Positions 8,763 to 17,457 of a DNA stretch of 64,000 nt are shown piece after piece. Source of the stretch: Burkholderia stabilis (lineage in GTDB: Bacteria; Pseudomonadota; Gammaproteobacteria; Burkholderiales; Burkholderiaceae). The position numbers and the translations under genes are program-made. The notes below the pieces were generated by a model. It was not told the DNA's origin. It ran no database searches and saw only the letters and a list, made by a program, of their open reading frames with translations. The DNA is taken from NCBI RefSeq assembly GCF_001742165.1, contig NZ_CP016442.1, positions 2,852,001 to 2,916,000 on the forward strand, in the 5' to 3' direction. Numbering within the stretch: the first letter of the stretch is position 1; each line of letters starts with the position of its first letter.

Positions 8763-9533
8763 TCAGTCCACGAATGCGCGCTCGATCACGTAGTGGCCCG
8801 GCGCGCTGTTCTTGCCTTCGACGAGGCCGGCCTGCTTCAGCAGGTCGGTCGTGTCCTTCAGCATCGCGGTGCTGCCGCACAGCATCACGCGGTCGTTTTC
8901 CGGCGAGAACGCCGGGACGTCGAGATCCGTGAACAGCTTGCCCGTCGCGATCAGGTCGGTGATCCGGCCTTCGTTCTCGAATTCCTCGCGCGTGACGGTC
9001 GGGTAGTAGATGAGCTTTTCCTTGATGATGTCGCCCAGGTACTCGTGGCCCGGCAGGTCGTGCTTGATGTAGTCCATGTACGCGAGCTCGCCCTTCAGGC
9101 GGCACGTGTGCGTCAGGATCACCTTGTCGAAGCGGTCGTAAATTTCCGGATCGCGGATGATCGACATGAACGGCGCGAGGCCCGTGCCGGTCGACAGCAT
9201 CCACAGCGTCTTGCCCGGCAGCAGGTTGTCGGCGACGAGCGTGCCCGTCGGCTTCTTGCCGATCAGCACCGTGTCGCCCACCTTCAGGTGCTGCAGGCGC
9301 GACGTCAGCGGGCCGTTCTGAACCTTGATGCTGAAGAATTCGAGGTGCTCTTCGTAGTTCGGGCTGACGATCGAGTAGGCGCGCGCGAGCGGCTTGCCGT
9401 CGACTTCGAGGCCGACCATCGTGAATTCGCCGTTGTTGAAGCGCAGGCTCGCCTCACGGCTGCAGGTGAAGCTGAAAAGCGTGTCGGTCCAGTGATGGAC
9501 GGATTGGACGGTGGCGGTGTCGTATTTGCTCAT
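8763..9533 (-). CDS. fpr: Ferredoxin/flavodoxin-NADP(+) reductase
   Basis: 256 residues, the usual bacterial Fpr length. The FAD-binding domain carries the RAYS motif (R51-S54), and the NADP-binding domain starts with STGTGLAPFMS (about 114-124) and ends with a MLCGSTAML segment and a short VERAFVD-type tail. The enzyme moves electrons between NADPH and ferredoxin or flavodoxin in the cytoplasm and supports iron-sulfur and oxidative-stress metabolism. It is a single gene with its own terminator. Confidence 0.95.
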   Translation of the reverse strand: MSKYDTATVQSVHHWTDTLFSFTCSREASLRFNNGEFTMVGLEVDGKPLARAYSIVSPNYEEHLEFFSIKVQNGPLTSRLQHLKVGDTVLIGKKPTGTLVADNLLPGKTLWMLSTGTGLAPFMSIIRDPEIYDRFDKVILTHTCRLKGELAYMDYIKHDLPGHEYLGDIIKEKLIYYPTVTREEFENEGRITDLIATGKLFTDLDVPAFSPENDRVMLCGSTAMLKDTTDLLKQAGLVEGKNSAPGHYVIERAFVD

Positions 9534-9760
9534 GGCTTTGAAAACGGACGCGCGTAGCGAACGCGTGTAACGGGCCCAAAAACGGGCAAAAAAACCGAGT
9601 GCGACGGCCCGATCGAGGATCGGCCGGCCGGCGCGTCGGACACGCGCCCTCTCGATGACAGACGATTGACGAACTGGTTATTTTACCCTGTTGGCGCTGA
9701 TCGCGGGCTTGACCCCCGTGGTTGCGCGGATTTGGCGCAACGTATTATTTCAATCAGCTT

Positions 9761-10408
9761 TCAGCGATCGGCTGCGAGTTTCGCGCCGAGACCGACCAGC
9801 GCCACCCCGCACAATGCGTCGAGCGGGCGCCGCACGCGCCGGTAACCGCGCTGCGCGCGCGGGCTCGCGAACAGGTACGCGACACACGAATACCAGCCGG
9901 CCGACAGCACGCCGATCGTCACCAGCACCGCGCCGTTGAACCACAGCGGCACGTGCGCGGGCAGCATCGCCGCGAACACGCTGGTCCAGAACGCGCACGA
10001 TTTCGGGTTCGTCAGGCAGGTGAACAGGCCGCTGCGGTAGGCGCGCAGGTAGTCGCGCGCGTGCGGCGCGGCCAGCGGCGCGCGTTCGTCCGGCGCGTCG
10101 GCCGGCGCCGCGTCGCGGCGCACGCCCGAGCGCAGCAGCTTGATGCCGAAATACACGAGATAGACGGCGCCGCCGATCCGGATCGTCTCGTACAGCCATT
10201 CGACCTGGTGCAGCACGGCCGCGAGGCCGAGCATCGCGAGCGTTGCCCACGCGACCGACGCGGTGCCGACGCCGAGCGCCGACGCGGCGCCCAGGCTGCG
10301 CCGCCCGGCGAGCGACAACTGCGAAATCATGAAGAAATTCGGGCCCGGGGTGATTGCCGCGATGAGATAGACGACGGCGATTTGCAGCAGGATCGGCAGG
10401 TAGGTCAT
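9761..10408 (-). CDS. LysE/RhtB-family exporter
   Basis: 215 residues with about six hydrophobic segments. The N-terminus carries the family signature AITPGPNFFMISQLSLAG, where ITPGP is conserved among amino-acid exporters such as RhtB and LysE. A cytoplasmic loop rich in Arg, Asp and Ala separates helices 3 and 4, followed by GLFTCLTNPKSCAFW. It probably exports an amino acid or homoserine-lactone-like compound; the substrate is unknown. The start at 10408 is chosen because the 13 residues before it are Pro-rich and unlike the family. Confidence 0.88.
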   Translation of the reverse strand: MTYLPILLQIAVVYLIAAITPGPNFFMISQLSLAGRRSLGAASALGVGTASVAWATLAMLGLAAVLHQVEWLYETIRIGGAVYLVYFGIKLLRSGVRRDAAPADAPDERAPLAAPHARDYLRAYRSGLFTCLTNPKSCAFWTSVFAAMLPAHVPLWFNGAVLVTIGVLSAGWYSCVAYLFASPRAQRGYRRVRRPLDALCGVALVGLGAKLAADR

Positions 10409-10530
10409 GACGGCGCGCCCGGCGGCGGGCGGTGGCGGATTGGGCAAGCCGTTACTGTAGCGCGCCCCGCGCGATTGCGCTCCGGCCGAGCGGGATCGGG
10501 CCGTGGCCGGGAATCGTTACTGCTGGTCCG

Positions 10531-11346
10531 TTACTGCGGATCGAGGCGCAGGCGCGCGATGTACGGCAGGTGGTCCGACAGCCACGCGGCTTCGCCGGAC
10601 GGTGCGCGCCATTCGAGCGGCGTCAGGCCACGCACGAACATCTTGTCGAGTGCGAGCGCCGGCGAGAACGCGGGGAACGTGCGGCCCGATTCGCCGAGCA
10701 GCGTCGCGACCTCGGACATCCCGATCTCGCCGAACAGCGCGACGGAGTCATTGCGCCAGTCGTTGAAATCGCCGGCGAGCATCAGCGGGCCGTCGCCCGC
10801 GTTGCGCACGATCCAGTGCGCGATCCAGTGCATCTGGCGCAGCCGCGCGGCGCGCGTGAGGGCGAGATGCGCGCACAGCAGCGTGACCGGCCGCGCGCCC
10901 GCGAGCGTCGCGCGCGCGACGAGCAGCCCGCGCCGCTCGAAGCGGTGCGCGGAGATGTCCCAGCGGCCGCCGAGGTCGAGCGGATGCGGCGACAGGATCG
11001 CGTTGCCGTGCCGCCAGGACGGCTTGAACACGTTCGGCCCGAGCGCGATCTGCCAGTCGAGCGCGTGCGCGATCTCGGTGGCCTGGCAGTGCCAGACGTC
11101 GTCGACCGCGTCGTCCATCTGCGCGCCGAAGCCGGGCGCGAGCACCGGGCGCGGCATGCGGCGCGCCATCGCTTCCTGCAGGAAATACACGTCGGCGTGC
11201 GTCGACTGCATCCAGTTGCGCATCGCGTTCCACGCGGTGAAGCCGAGCGGCGAGCGGCCCTTGTGCAGGTTCCAGCTGACCGCGGTGATTTCGTCGGGCG
11301 CGGCGTGCGGTTCGGCGAACGGCAGGGACAGGGCGTCGGCGGACAT
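10531..11346 (-). CDS. Endonuclease/exonuclease/phosphatase (EEP) family protein
   Basis: 271 residues with the full EEP metal-site set: SWNLHKG near residue 25, a FLQE glutamate, a central His-containing strand, AGDFNDW and a terminal LSDHLPY. These residues coordinate Mg and cleave phosphodiesters or phosphomonoesters; substrates range from DNA to phospholipids, so the role is open. No signal peptide is evident. The next gene on the same strand starts upstream and ends only 5 bases before this start, so the two are likely co-transcribed. Confidence 0.85.
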   Translation of the reverse strand: MSADALSLPFAEPHAAPDEITAVSWNLHKGRSPLGFTAWNAMRNWMQSTHADVYFLQEAMARRMPRPVLAPGFGAQMDDAVDDVWHCQATEIAHALDWQIALGPNVFKPSWRHGNAILSPHPLDLGGRWDISAHRFERRGLLVARATLAGARPVTLLCAHLALTRAARLRQMHWIAHWIVRNAGDGPLMLAGDFNDWRNDSVALFGEIGMSEVATLLGESGRTFPAFSPALALDKMFVRGLTPLEWRAPSGEAAWLSDHLPYIARLRLDPQ

Positions 11347-11351
11347 GACGC

Positions 11352-11840
11352 TCAGTCCTTCGCGACGTGCGCGCGCACGCGGTAGACGAGATGCGGGTGC
11401 TGCTCGACGAGCGTCCAGTCGGTCCAGGCGTCGCTGCCGACCGCGAGACCGGGGTGGCTCGCGACGATTTGCCGCGGCGATGCCGGCACGCACGGATCGC
11501 TGCGCGTCGCGTTTTCGTCGTCGAGCGTTTCCTGCACGTCGAGCGCGAGCGACACCGTGTTCGCGTTTGCGTCGACCGCGAGCGGCGCGACCGTCACCGC
11601 GCGCGAGCGCTCGGTCGGCACGACGCGCGCGTCGTTGCCGCAGCCGACCGGCACGGCGGACGGATAGCGATGGGTATCGGTGCGGGTCTGCCCCACGGTG
11701 GTGCGCTGCTGGAACGTGTCGATCGTCTGACCGTCGCGCACCACCTGGATCTCCCACGCGACGGAGGCCGGCGCGGGGCTCTGCGCATGGGCGGCGAGCG
11801 TGATGCTCGCGAGCAGGACGGCCAGGCCGTGTTTCAGCAT
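11352..11840 (-). CDS. Exported hypothetical protein
   Basis: 162 residues that I do not recognise. A clear signal peptide (MLKHGLAVLLASITLAAHA) ends at an AHA cleavage site near residue 19, so the product is periplasmic. The mature part is mainly beta-like and has two cysteines (about residues 67 and 117) that could form a disulfide. The ATG at 11840 has GGAGA upstream; a longer in-frame version would spoil the signal peptide. It lies 5 bases before the EEP-family gene. Confidence 0.72.
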   Translation of the reverse strand: MLKHGLAVLLASITLAAHAQSPAPASVAWEIQVVRDGQTIDTFQQRTTVGQTRTDTHRYPSAVPVGCGNDARVVPTERSRAVTVAPLAVDANANTVSLALDVQETLDDENATRSDPCVPASPRQIVASHPGLAVGSDAWTDWTLVEQHPHLVYRVRAHVAKD

Positions 11841-11986
11841 GAAACGTCTCCGGAAACGCGCGATAGCGGGGAACGGACGCACATCTTACGCCCGATCGAT
11901 TTCGATCGTGATGTGACAGGGCGTGCCGCGACAGGTTCGCAGCACGATGGGGTCCTGTTCGAAAGGTAGGGCCGCGTCACGCGTTT

Positions 11987-12706
11987 TCAAGCGAAAAAGC
12001 GCGCGAACTCGGCGACGGGCGCGCGCTCGGTGACGAGGCGGTTTTCGATCGCGTCGGGGTCCGCATGGCCGAGCGACATGCCGCATACGAACTGCTCGTT
12101 GGCGGGAATGCCGAGGTGTTCGGCGACGATCCGGTGAAACGGCACGAACGCGGCCTGCGGGCAGGTATCGAGCCCGCGTGCGCGGGCGGCCGTCATCACG
12201 CCCTGCAGGAACATCCCGCAATCGAGCCACGCGCCGTGCGTCATCACGCGGTCGAGCGTGAAGAACAGCGCCACGGGCGCATCGAAGAAGCGGAAGTTGC
12301 GCGCGTGTTGCGCGTGCATGCGCGCCTTCTCGTCACGACCGATGTTCAACAGCCCGTAGAGGTCCCAGCCGACCTTGCGGCGCCGGTCGATATACGGCGA
12401 CACCCATTCGCGCGGGTAGTAGTCGTACTCGGCGACGTATTTTTCGTCGCGCGCGGGATCGTCGTGGGCCGCGGTGAGCGCGGTGGCGAGCGCATCGCGC
12501 GTGGCGCCCGTCGCGACGTACACGCGCCACGGCTGGATGTTGGTGCCCGACGGCGCGCGGCTCGCGGCTTCGAGGATCGCCTCCAGCGTGTCGCGCGGCA
12601 CGGGTGTCGGCAGGAACGCGCGGACCGCGCGGCGCGACGTGAGCGCAGCATCGACGGCGTGGATCGCATCGGTGTCGATGCGCGGGGAGGCGGCGGGAAC
12701 GGACAT
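11987..12706 (-). CDS. Nitroreductase family protein
   Basis: About 239 residues with the nitroreductase fold pattern: SRRAVRAF near the N-terminus (FMN phosphate contact), ASRAPSGTNIQPW around residue 50, and a GMSLGHAD turn near the C-terminus. Such FMN enzymes reduce nitro-aromatics, quinones or flavins using NAD(P)H. Two starts are possible, 12712 and 12706; the latter has GAAGG at a better distance. It stands alone, with its promoter region facing that of the divergent AAA ATPase gene. Confidence 0.88.
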   Translation of the reverse strand: MSVPAASPRIDTDAIHAVDAALTSRRAVRAFLPTPVPRDTLEAILEAASRAPSGTNIQPWRVYVATGATRDALATALTAAHDDPARDEKYVAEYDYYPREWVSPYIDRRRKVGWDLYGLLNIGRDEKARMHAQHARNFRFFDAPVALFFTLDRVMTHGAWLDCGMFLQGVMTAARARGLDTCPQAAFVPFHRIVAEHLGIPANEQFVCGMSLGHADPDAIENRLVTERAPVAEFARFFA

Positions 12707-12855
12707 CGGCATACCTTCGGGGCGGCGCGCGAAGCGCCGCGCGGGCGCCGTCGGCGAGGCCGGCGCGGCGGGTGGGTGAACCGACGATCATACGCCGGCG
12801 CGCGCGGGCATGCAGCGCGCCCCGGTGTTAGCAGCACACTCGCTCGGCTGCTTGC

Positions 12856-12883
12856 TTGCGCGGGGATGCGGGATCGCTACACT
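12856..12883 (+). promoter_or_regulatory. Possible sigma-70 promoter of the AAA ATPase gene
   Basis: TTGCGC at 12856-12861, a 16-base spacer and TACACT at 12878-12883, about 50 bases before the chosen start. A moderate match to TTGACA-N17-TATAAT. Confidence 0.4.
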
Positions 12884-12935
12884 GAAATCGTAAGGGTCTG
12901 ATGGTCGTGTGAAGGCAAGCGGCAGCGAGGTTGGT

Positions 12936-13916
12936 ATGACGACGGCGATGGTGAAGCAGGAACTGGCGGTGGCGTCCTTCAGCACGGTGTACGACCTCGA
13001 GCAGGTCGAGACGGCGCTGAGCGACCTGAACGAGAGCGCGAGCGACGCACTGCGCGCAACCTACGAGAGGATGCTCAAGACGGGCAATCTGCGCTTTTGC
13101 GTGAAACCGAACCGGATGCCGTCGTTCGACGCGCTCGGCGAAGCGTTGCCCAATTTCACCGAGCCGCTCGACGACGTGCGCAAGCAGGTCGCGCTGTGTC
13201 TCGAAACGGACGACCGGCTCGAACTGATGCCGATCCTGCTGCTCGGGCCGCCCGGGATCGGCAAGACGCATTTCGCGAAGGCGCTCGCGCAACTGCTCGG
13301 CACCGCGTACCACTACGTGCCGATGAGTTCGCTGACGGCCGGCTGGATCCTGTCGGGCGCATCGTCGCAATGGAAGAACGCGAAGCCCGGCAAGGTGTTC
13401 GACGCGCTCGTGAACGGCAGCTACGCGAACCCGGTGATCGCGGTCGACGAAATCGACAAGGCCGGCAGCGATGCGCAATACGATCCGCTCGGCGCGCTGT
13501 ACGCGTTGCTCGAGCACGACACCGCGCGCGCGTTCGTCGACGAATTCGCGGAAGTGCCGATCGATGCGGGCAACGTGATCTGGGTCGCGACCGCGAACGA
13601 AGCGCAGGCGATTCCGGAACCGCTGCTCAACCGGATGAACGTGTACGAGATCGCACCGCCCGATGCGGCCGGCGCGCGCCGGATCGCGCAGACGATCTAC
13701 GACGAAATCCGCACGTCGCACGCATGGGGGCGGCGCTTCCCCGACACGCTCGGCGACGACGCGCTCGACGTGCTCGTCGCGACGCCGCCGCGCACGATGC
13801 GCCGCGCGCTGCTGCACGCATTCGGCGCCGCGCGGCTCGACGGCCGCGACGCGATCGGCCCGGGCGACATCCGCGCGGACGAAGGGGCCGCGAAACGCAG
13901 GCCGATCGGCTTCTGA
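12936..13916 (+). CDS. Lon-like AAA+ ATPase without protease domain
   Basis: 326 residues. Walker A is GPPGIGKTH (about 104-112), Walker B is AVDEIDKA (169-176), and sensor-1 and arginine-finger segments (WVATANE, PLLNRMNVYEI) closely resemble the Lon ATPase. The Lon N-terminal substrate domain and the C-terminal Ser-Lys protease domain are both absent, so it can remodel but not cleave proteins by itself. A GTG start at 12909 is possible, but the ATG at 12936 has GCGAGG at good spacing. Client proteins are unknown, and neighbours are unrelated. Confidence 0.85.
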   Translation: MTTAMVKQELAVASFSTVYDLEQVETALSDLNESASDALRATYERMLKTGNLRFCVKPNRMPSFDALGEALPNFTEPLDDVRKQVALCLETDDRLELMPILLLGPPGIGKTHFAKALAQLLGTAYHYVPMSSLTAGWILSGASSQWKNAKPGKVFDALVNGSYANPVIAVDEIDKAGSDAQYDPLGALYALLEHDTARAFVDEFAEVPIDAGNVIWVATANEAQAIPEPLLNRMNVYEIAPPDAAGARRIAQTIYDEIRTSHAWGRRFPDTLGDDALDVLVATPPRTMRRALLHAFGAARLDGRDAIGPGDIRADEGAAKRRPIGF

Positions 13917-14072
13917 ACCGGCGGCGGCGCGCGCACGGCGGCATCGTGCGCGCGCCGCGTCGTGTGCCGCGTCATGCGTCGCACCGTCGCGATACACATG
14001 CGTTCGGCAGGCGGGTGAACCGGGACGTACAATCCCTTCTCTCCCCTCGACGCGTTAATGGCGCGAAAAGTC

Positions 14073-15182
14073 ATGGAGCAGACGGATTGTGTGGTGATCG
14101 GCGCGGGTGTCGTCGGTCTTGCGATTGCGCGCGAGCTGGCCGCGCGCGGGCGGGAAACGCTCGTGCTCGAGGCCGCCGATGCGATCGGCACGGGCACCAG
14201 CTCGCGCAACAGCGAAGTGATCCACGCCGGGCTCTACTATCCGCGCGGATCGCTGAAGGCGATGTCGTGCGTGCACGGGCGCGACCTGCTGTATGACTTC
14301 TGCGAAACCCATCACGTGCCGCACCGGCGGGCCGGCAAGCTGCTCGTCGCGACGAGCGCCGCGCAGGTGAAGCAGTTGAAGGCGATCGCCGCGCGCGCGG
14401 CCGAAAACGGCGTGCTCGACCTGCTGCCGCTCACGCGCGCCGAGGCGCAGACGCTCGAGCCCGCGCTCGAATGTGTCGAAGCGCTGTTCTCGCCATCCAC
14501 CGGCATCGTCGACAGCCACCAGCTGATGCTCGCGCTGCTCGGCGCCGCGGAACGCGACGGCGCCGTGTGTGCGCTGAAATCCCCGGTCGAATCGATCGAC
14601 GTGCTGCGCGGCGGGCGCTTCGTCGTGCGCACGGGCGGCGACGCGCCCGCCGAGATCGAGGCTGCCTGCGTGATCAACAGCGCGGGGCTCGGCGCGCAGG
14701 CGCTCGCGCGCCGCACGCGCGGGCTCGATCCGCGCTGGGTGCCGCCGCTTTATCTCGCGCGCGGCAATTACTTCAGCCTGTCGGGTCGCGCGCCGTTTTC
14801 GCATCTCGTCTACCCGATGCCCGATCGCGCGGGGCTCGGCGTGCACCTGACGCTCGACCTTGCCGGGCAAGCGCGCTTCGGCCCGGACGTCGAGTGGTGC
14901 GATTCGCTGCGCTACGAAGTCGATCCGGCGCGCGCGAACGCGTTCTACGCGTCGATCCGCGCGTTCTGGCCGGGCCTGCCCGACGACGCGCTGCAGCCGG
15001 CGTACGCGGGCATCCGGCCGAAGGTCGCGGGGCCCGGCGAGCCGCCGGCCGACTTCATCGTGCAGGGCGCCGCGCAGCATGGCGTGCGCGGGCTCGTGAA
15101 CCTGTTCGGCATCGAATCGCCGGGGCTCACCGCGTCGCTTGCGCTCGCGCAGCGCGTCGGCGACATGGCCGCTTACCGCTGA
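14073..15182 (+). CDS. FAD-dependent oxidoreductase (L-2-hydroxyglutarate oxidase-like, DAO family)
   Basis: About 369 residues. The dinucleotide motif [15 protein letters not shown] begins a few residues from the start, followed by [15 protein letters not shown], a strong signature of the L-2-hydroxyglutarate dehydrogenase branch, and a C-terminal [12 protein letters not shown] plus [13 protein letters not shown]. The family oxidises L-2-hydroxyglutarate or similar 2-hydroxy acids at the membrane surface. An in-frame ATG at 14058 would add five residues; neither start has a strong ribosome site. It is a single gene. Confidence 0.85.
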   Translation: MEQTDCVVIGAGVVGLAIARELAARGRETLVLEAADAIGTGTSSRNSEVIHAGLYYPRGSLKAMSCVHGRDLLYDFCETHHVPHRRAGKLLVATSAAQVKQLKAIAARAAENGVLDLLPLTRAEAQTLEPALECVEALFSPSTGIVDSHQLMLALLGAAERDGAVCALKSPVESIDVLRGGRFVVRTGGDAPAEIEAACVINSAGLGAQALARRTRGLDPRWVPPLYLARGNYFSLSGRAPFSHLVYPMPDRAGLGVHLTLDLAGQARFGPDVEWCDSLRYEVDPARANAFYASIRAFWPGLPDDALQPAYAGIRPKVAGPGEPPADFIVQGAAQHGVRGLVNLFGIESPGLTASLALAQRVGDMAAYR

Positions 15183-15341
15183 CGCGGCCCGCGCGGACTG
15201 CACGTGCTGGCCGTGTGCCGGCCGTGTGAAATTCCTTATCTCCGGCATTTCGACGCGCACATTTATTCGCTTGAGCGGTATTCTGTCGAACGGCTGTCGC
15301 CAGAACAGCTTTCATATCGATAACGTTGGAGCGAGTCCCCC

Positions 15342-15653
15342 ATGAAAACATCCCGTCGGAGTTTCCTGATTTCGAGCGTTGGCGTCGTGTCCGCGCTGGC
15401 GCTGTCGCGTGAAGCGCTGGCCGATGCGCCGATGCTGCCGGAAACCGATCCGACCGCAGTGGCGCTCGGCTACAAGGCCGATGCCACGAAGGTCGACAAG
15501 ACGAAGTATCCGAAATACGCAGCAGGCCAGGATTGCGCGGCCTGCATGCTGTACCAGGGCAAGAAGGGTTCGGCTTCGGGCCCGTGCGGCGCCTTCCCCG
15601 GCAAGCAGGTGTCGGCGAAGGGCTGGTGCAGCGCCTTCTCGAAGATGGGTTGA
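15342..15653 (+). CDS. High-potential iron-sulfur protein (HiPIP)
   Basis: 103 residues. The N-terminus has a twin-arginine signal (SRRSFLIS) with a hydrophobic stretch and a likely cleavage near ALADA, so the folded protein is exported by Tat. The mature part has the four cysteines of the HiPIP 4Fe-4S cluster: C65, C68, C82 and C96, with aromatic residues near the C-terminus. HiPIPs carry electrons at high potential in the periplasm. A strong terminator follows, so the gene is monocistronic. Confidence 0.93.
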   Translation: MKTSRRSFLISSVGVVSALALSREALADAPMLPETDPTAVALGYKADATKVDKTKYPKYAAGQDCAACMLYQGKKGSASGPCGAFPGKQVSAKGWCSAFSKMG

Positions 15654-15697
15654 GTCCCGTGCGGCATCCTGCGATGCCGCATTGTGGCGAAAACCGC

Positions 15698-15733
15698 AAA
15701 ACGCCTGCCATCGTTCGATGGCGGGCGTTTTTT
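15698..15733 (+). terminator. Rho-independent terminator of the HiPIP gene
   Basis: AACGCCTGCCAT pairs with ATGGCGGGCGTT (one mismatch) around a short loop, followed by a T-rich run at 15728-15733. It starts about 45 bases after the HiPIP stop. Confidence 0.9.
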
Positions 15734-15843
15734 ATTGCTTGAAAACGGTTCCGTCGCTTTCTACACTCGCTGCAAACCAGCGCGCCGCGGCCTGCCGCGC
15801 GCCGCACCGCCCGACACGTCGGATTCACGAGGATGAGGCACGC

Positions 15844-17151
15844 ATGGCGACGATTGCGAATTCAACGAAAACGATCAGGCCCGAGCGCGCGCTGAACCGG
15901 CGCGCGGTCGCCGCCGCCGTGATCGGCAATGCGCTCGAGTGGTACGACTTCACCGTGTTCAGCTTCATGACGGTCGTGATCGCCGAGCTGTTCTTCCCGA
16001 CTTCCAGCGAATACTCGTCGCTGCTCCTGACCACCGCGACGTTCGGCGTCGCGTTCTTCATGCGGCCGATCGGCGGCATCGTGCTCGGCCTGTACGCGGA
16101 CCGCGCCGGCCGCAAGGCCGCGCTGTCGCTCGTGATCCTGCTGATGACGGGCGGCATCTTCCTGCTCGCGGTCGCGCCGCCCTATGCGGCGATCGGCATC
16201 GGCGGCCCGATCCTGATCGTGCTGGGCCGGCTGCTGCAGGGCTTCTCCGCGGGCGGCGAATTCGGCAGCGCGACGGCGCTGCTGATCGAGGCCGCGCCGT
16301 TCTCGAAACGCGGTTTCTACGGCAGCTGGCAGATGGCGAGCCAGGCAGCGGCGCTGCTGATCGGCGCGCTCGTCGGCGCGGCCGTCACGCGCGGGCTGTC
16401 GCACGACGCGCTGCACAGCTGGGGCTGGCGCGTGCCGTTCATCCTCGGGCTCGTGATCGGCCCGATCGGTTTCTACATCCGCCGCCATCTCGCCGATTCC
16501 GAAGCGTTCCTGCATGCGCAGCAAAGCTCGCGACGCGCGACGCTCGGCGACGTGTTCACGCGCCACTCGCGCGAGGTGCTGTGCGGGCTCGGCTCGGTGA
16601 TCGCGCTGACGGTGACGATCTACGTGCTGATCAGCTATCTGCCGACCTTCGCGGTGAAGCAGCTGAAGCTGTCGTACGCGGAATCGTTCTACGCGGTGAT
16701 CGTCGGCAACCTGCTGCTCATGGTGCTGTCGCCGGTCGCGGGCGCATGGTCGGACCGCATCGGCCGCAAGGGGCTGTCGCTGTGGTCGCTCGTGCTGACG
16801 CTCGCGCTGATGTATCCGCTGTTCGTGTGGCTCGACGCGGCGCCGAGCATCGGGCGGCTGATCGCGGTGCAGGCCGTGCTGTCGGTGACGCTCGCCGGCT
16901 ATTACGGGCCGTTCGGCGCGATGATCGCCGAGCTGTTCCCGGCCAACGTGCGCTCGACCGGGCTGTCGATCGCCTACAACGTCGCGGTGATGGTGTTCGG
17001 CGGCTTCGGGCAGTTCATCGTCACGTGGCTGATCAAGGTCACGGGGACGCCGCTTGCGCCAACCTACTACGTGATGGCCGGGCTCGCGCTGTCGATCGTC
17101 GCGGTGGCGTTCGTGCCCGCGCGCAGCGCCGACCTCGACGCGCCAGCGTGA
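15844..17151 (+). CDS. MFS transporter, metabolite:H+ symporter (MHS) family
   Basis: 435 residues with about 12 hydrophobic helices. The first helix has NALEWYDFTVF, the MHS hallmark, and the loop 2-3 motif is YADRAGRKAAL. GRLLQGFSAGGEFGSA (about residues 128-143) is typical of the ProP/KgtP/citrate group. The protein imports an organic acid or osmolyte with protons; the substrate cannot be named. The open frame extends upstream past the HiPIP gene, but GAGGATGAGGCACGC before 15844 and family length favour this ATG. Confidence 0.9.
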   Translation: MATIANSTKTIRPERALNRRAVAAAVIGNALEWYDFTVFSFMTVVIAELFFPTSSEYSSLLLTTATFGVAFFMRPIGGIVLGLYADRAGRKAALSLVILLMTGGIFLLAVAPPYAAIGIGGPILIVLGRLLQGFSAGGEFGSATALLIEAAPFSKRGFYGSWQMASQAAALLIGALVGAAVTRGLSHDALHSWGWRVPFILGLVIGPIGFYIRRHLADSEAFLHAQQSSRRATLGDVFTRHSREVLCGLGSVIALTVTIYVLISYLPTFAVKQLKLSYAESFYAVIVGNLLLMVLSPVAGAWSDRIGRKGLSLWSLVLTLALMYPLFVWLDAAPSIGRLIAVQAVLSVTLAGYYGPFGAMIAELFPANVRSTGLSIAYNVAVMVFGGFGQFIVTWLIKVTGTPLAPTYYVMAGLALSIVAVAFVPARSADLDAPA

Positions 17152-17457
17152 TGCCGGGTTAACGGATCGTTTCGCAAAACGCAATGATGTGCGGCCGGAT
17201 GCGCGAAATGGCGCGCCGAACCTTCGCGTTCGCGCCCGAATTGTTTAGTCTTCGAACGAAACTTGCGCGAGATGAACGGAATTGTCGCTCGCGCGCGTTG
17301 TCGCATTTTTCAATCGGGCACGACATCCGCAAAAACCCGCGCGGGCCTGTCTCGAAGAGTTTTTTCTCCAGCTTGTTGCAGCATCGTCAGCTCAAGTAAT
17401 ATCCGCGTACGCCGGCCCCTGGCGGGTCCGGTTCCGATCTGGAGACCTGGAGGAAAC
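17152..17457. other. Upstream region of the dpp operon
   Basis: 306 bases with no gene. The left part is GC-poor for this region and unremarkable; the right part contains a likely promoter (17373-17402) and the dppA leader. Confidence 0.5.
17373..17402 (+). promoter_or_regulatory. Likely sigma-70 promoter of dppA
   Basis: TTGTTG at 17373-17378, an 18-base spacer and TAATAT at 17397-17402, about 55 bases before the dppA start. The -10 matches TATAAT at 4 of 6 positions. Confidence 0.45.

Noticed and set aside
10450..10536. Three copies of CGTTACTG between the LysE-type and EEP genes
   Set aside because: One copy includes the EEP stop codon; spacing is irregular and the motif is short, so chance is likely.
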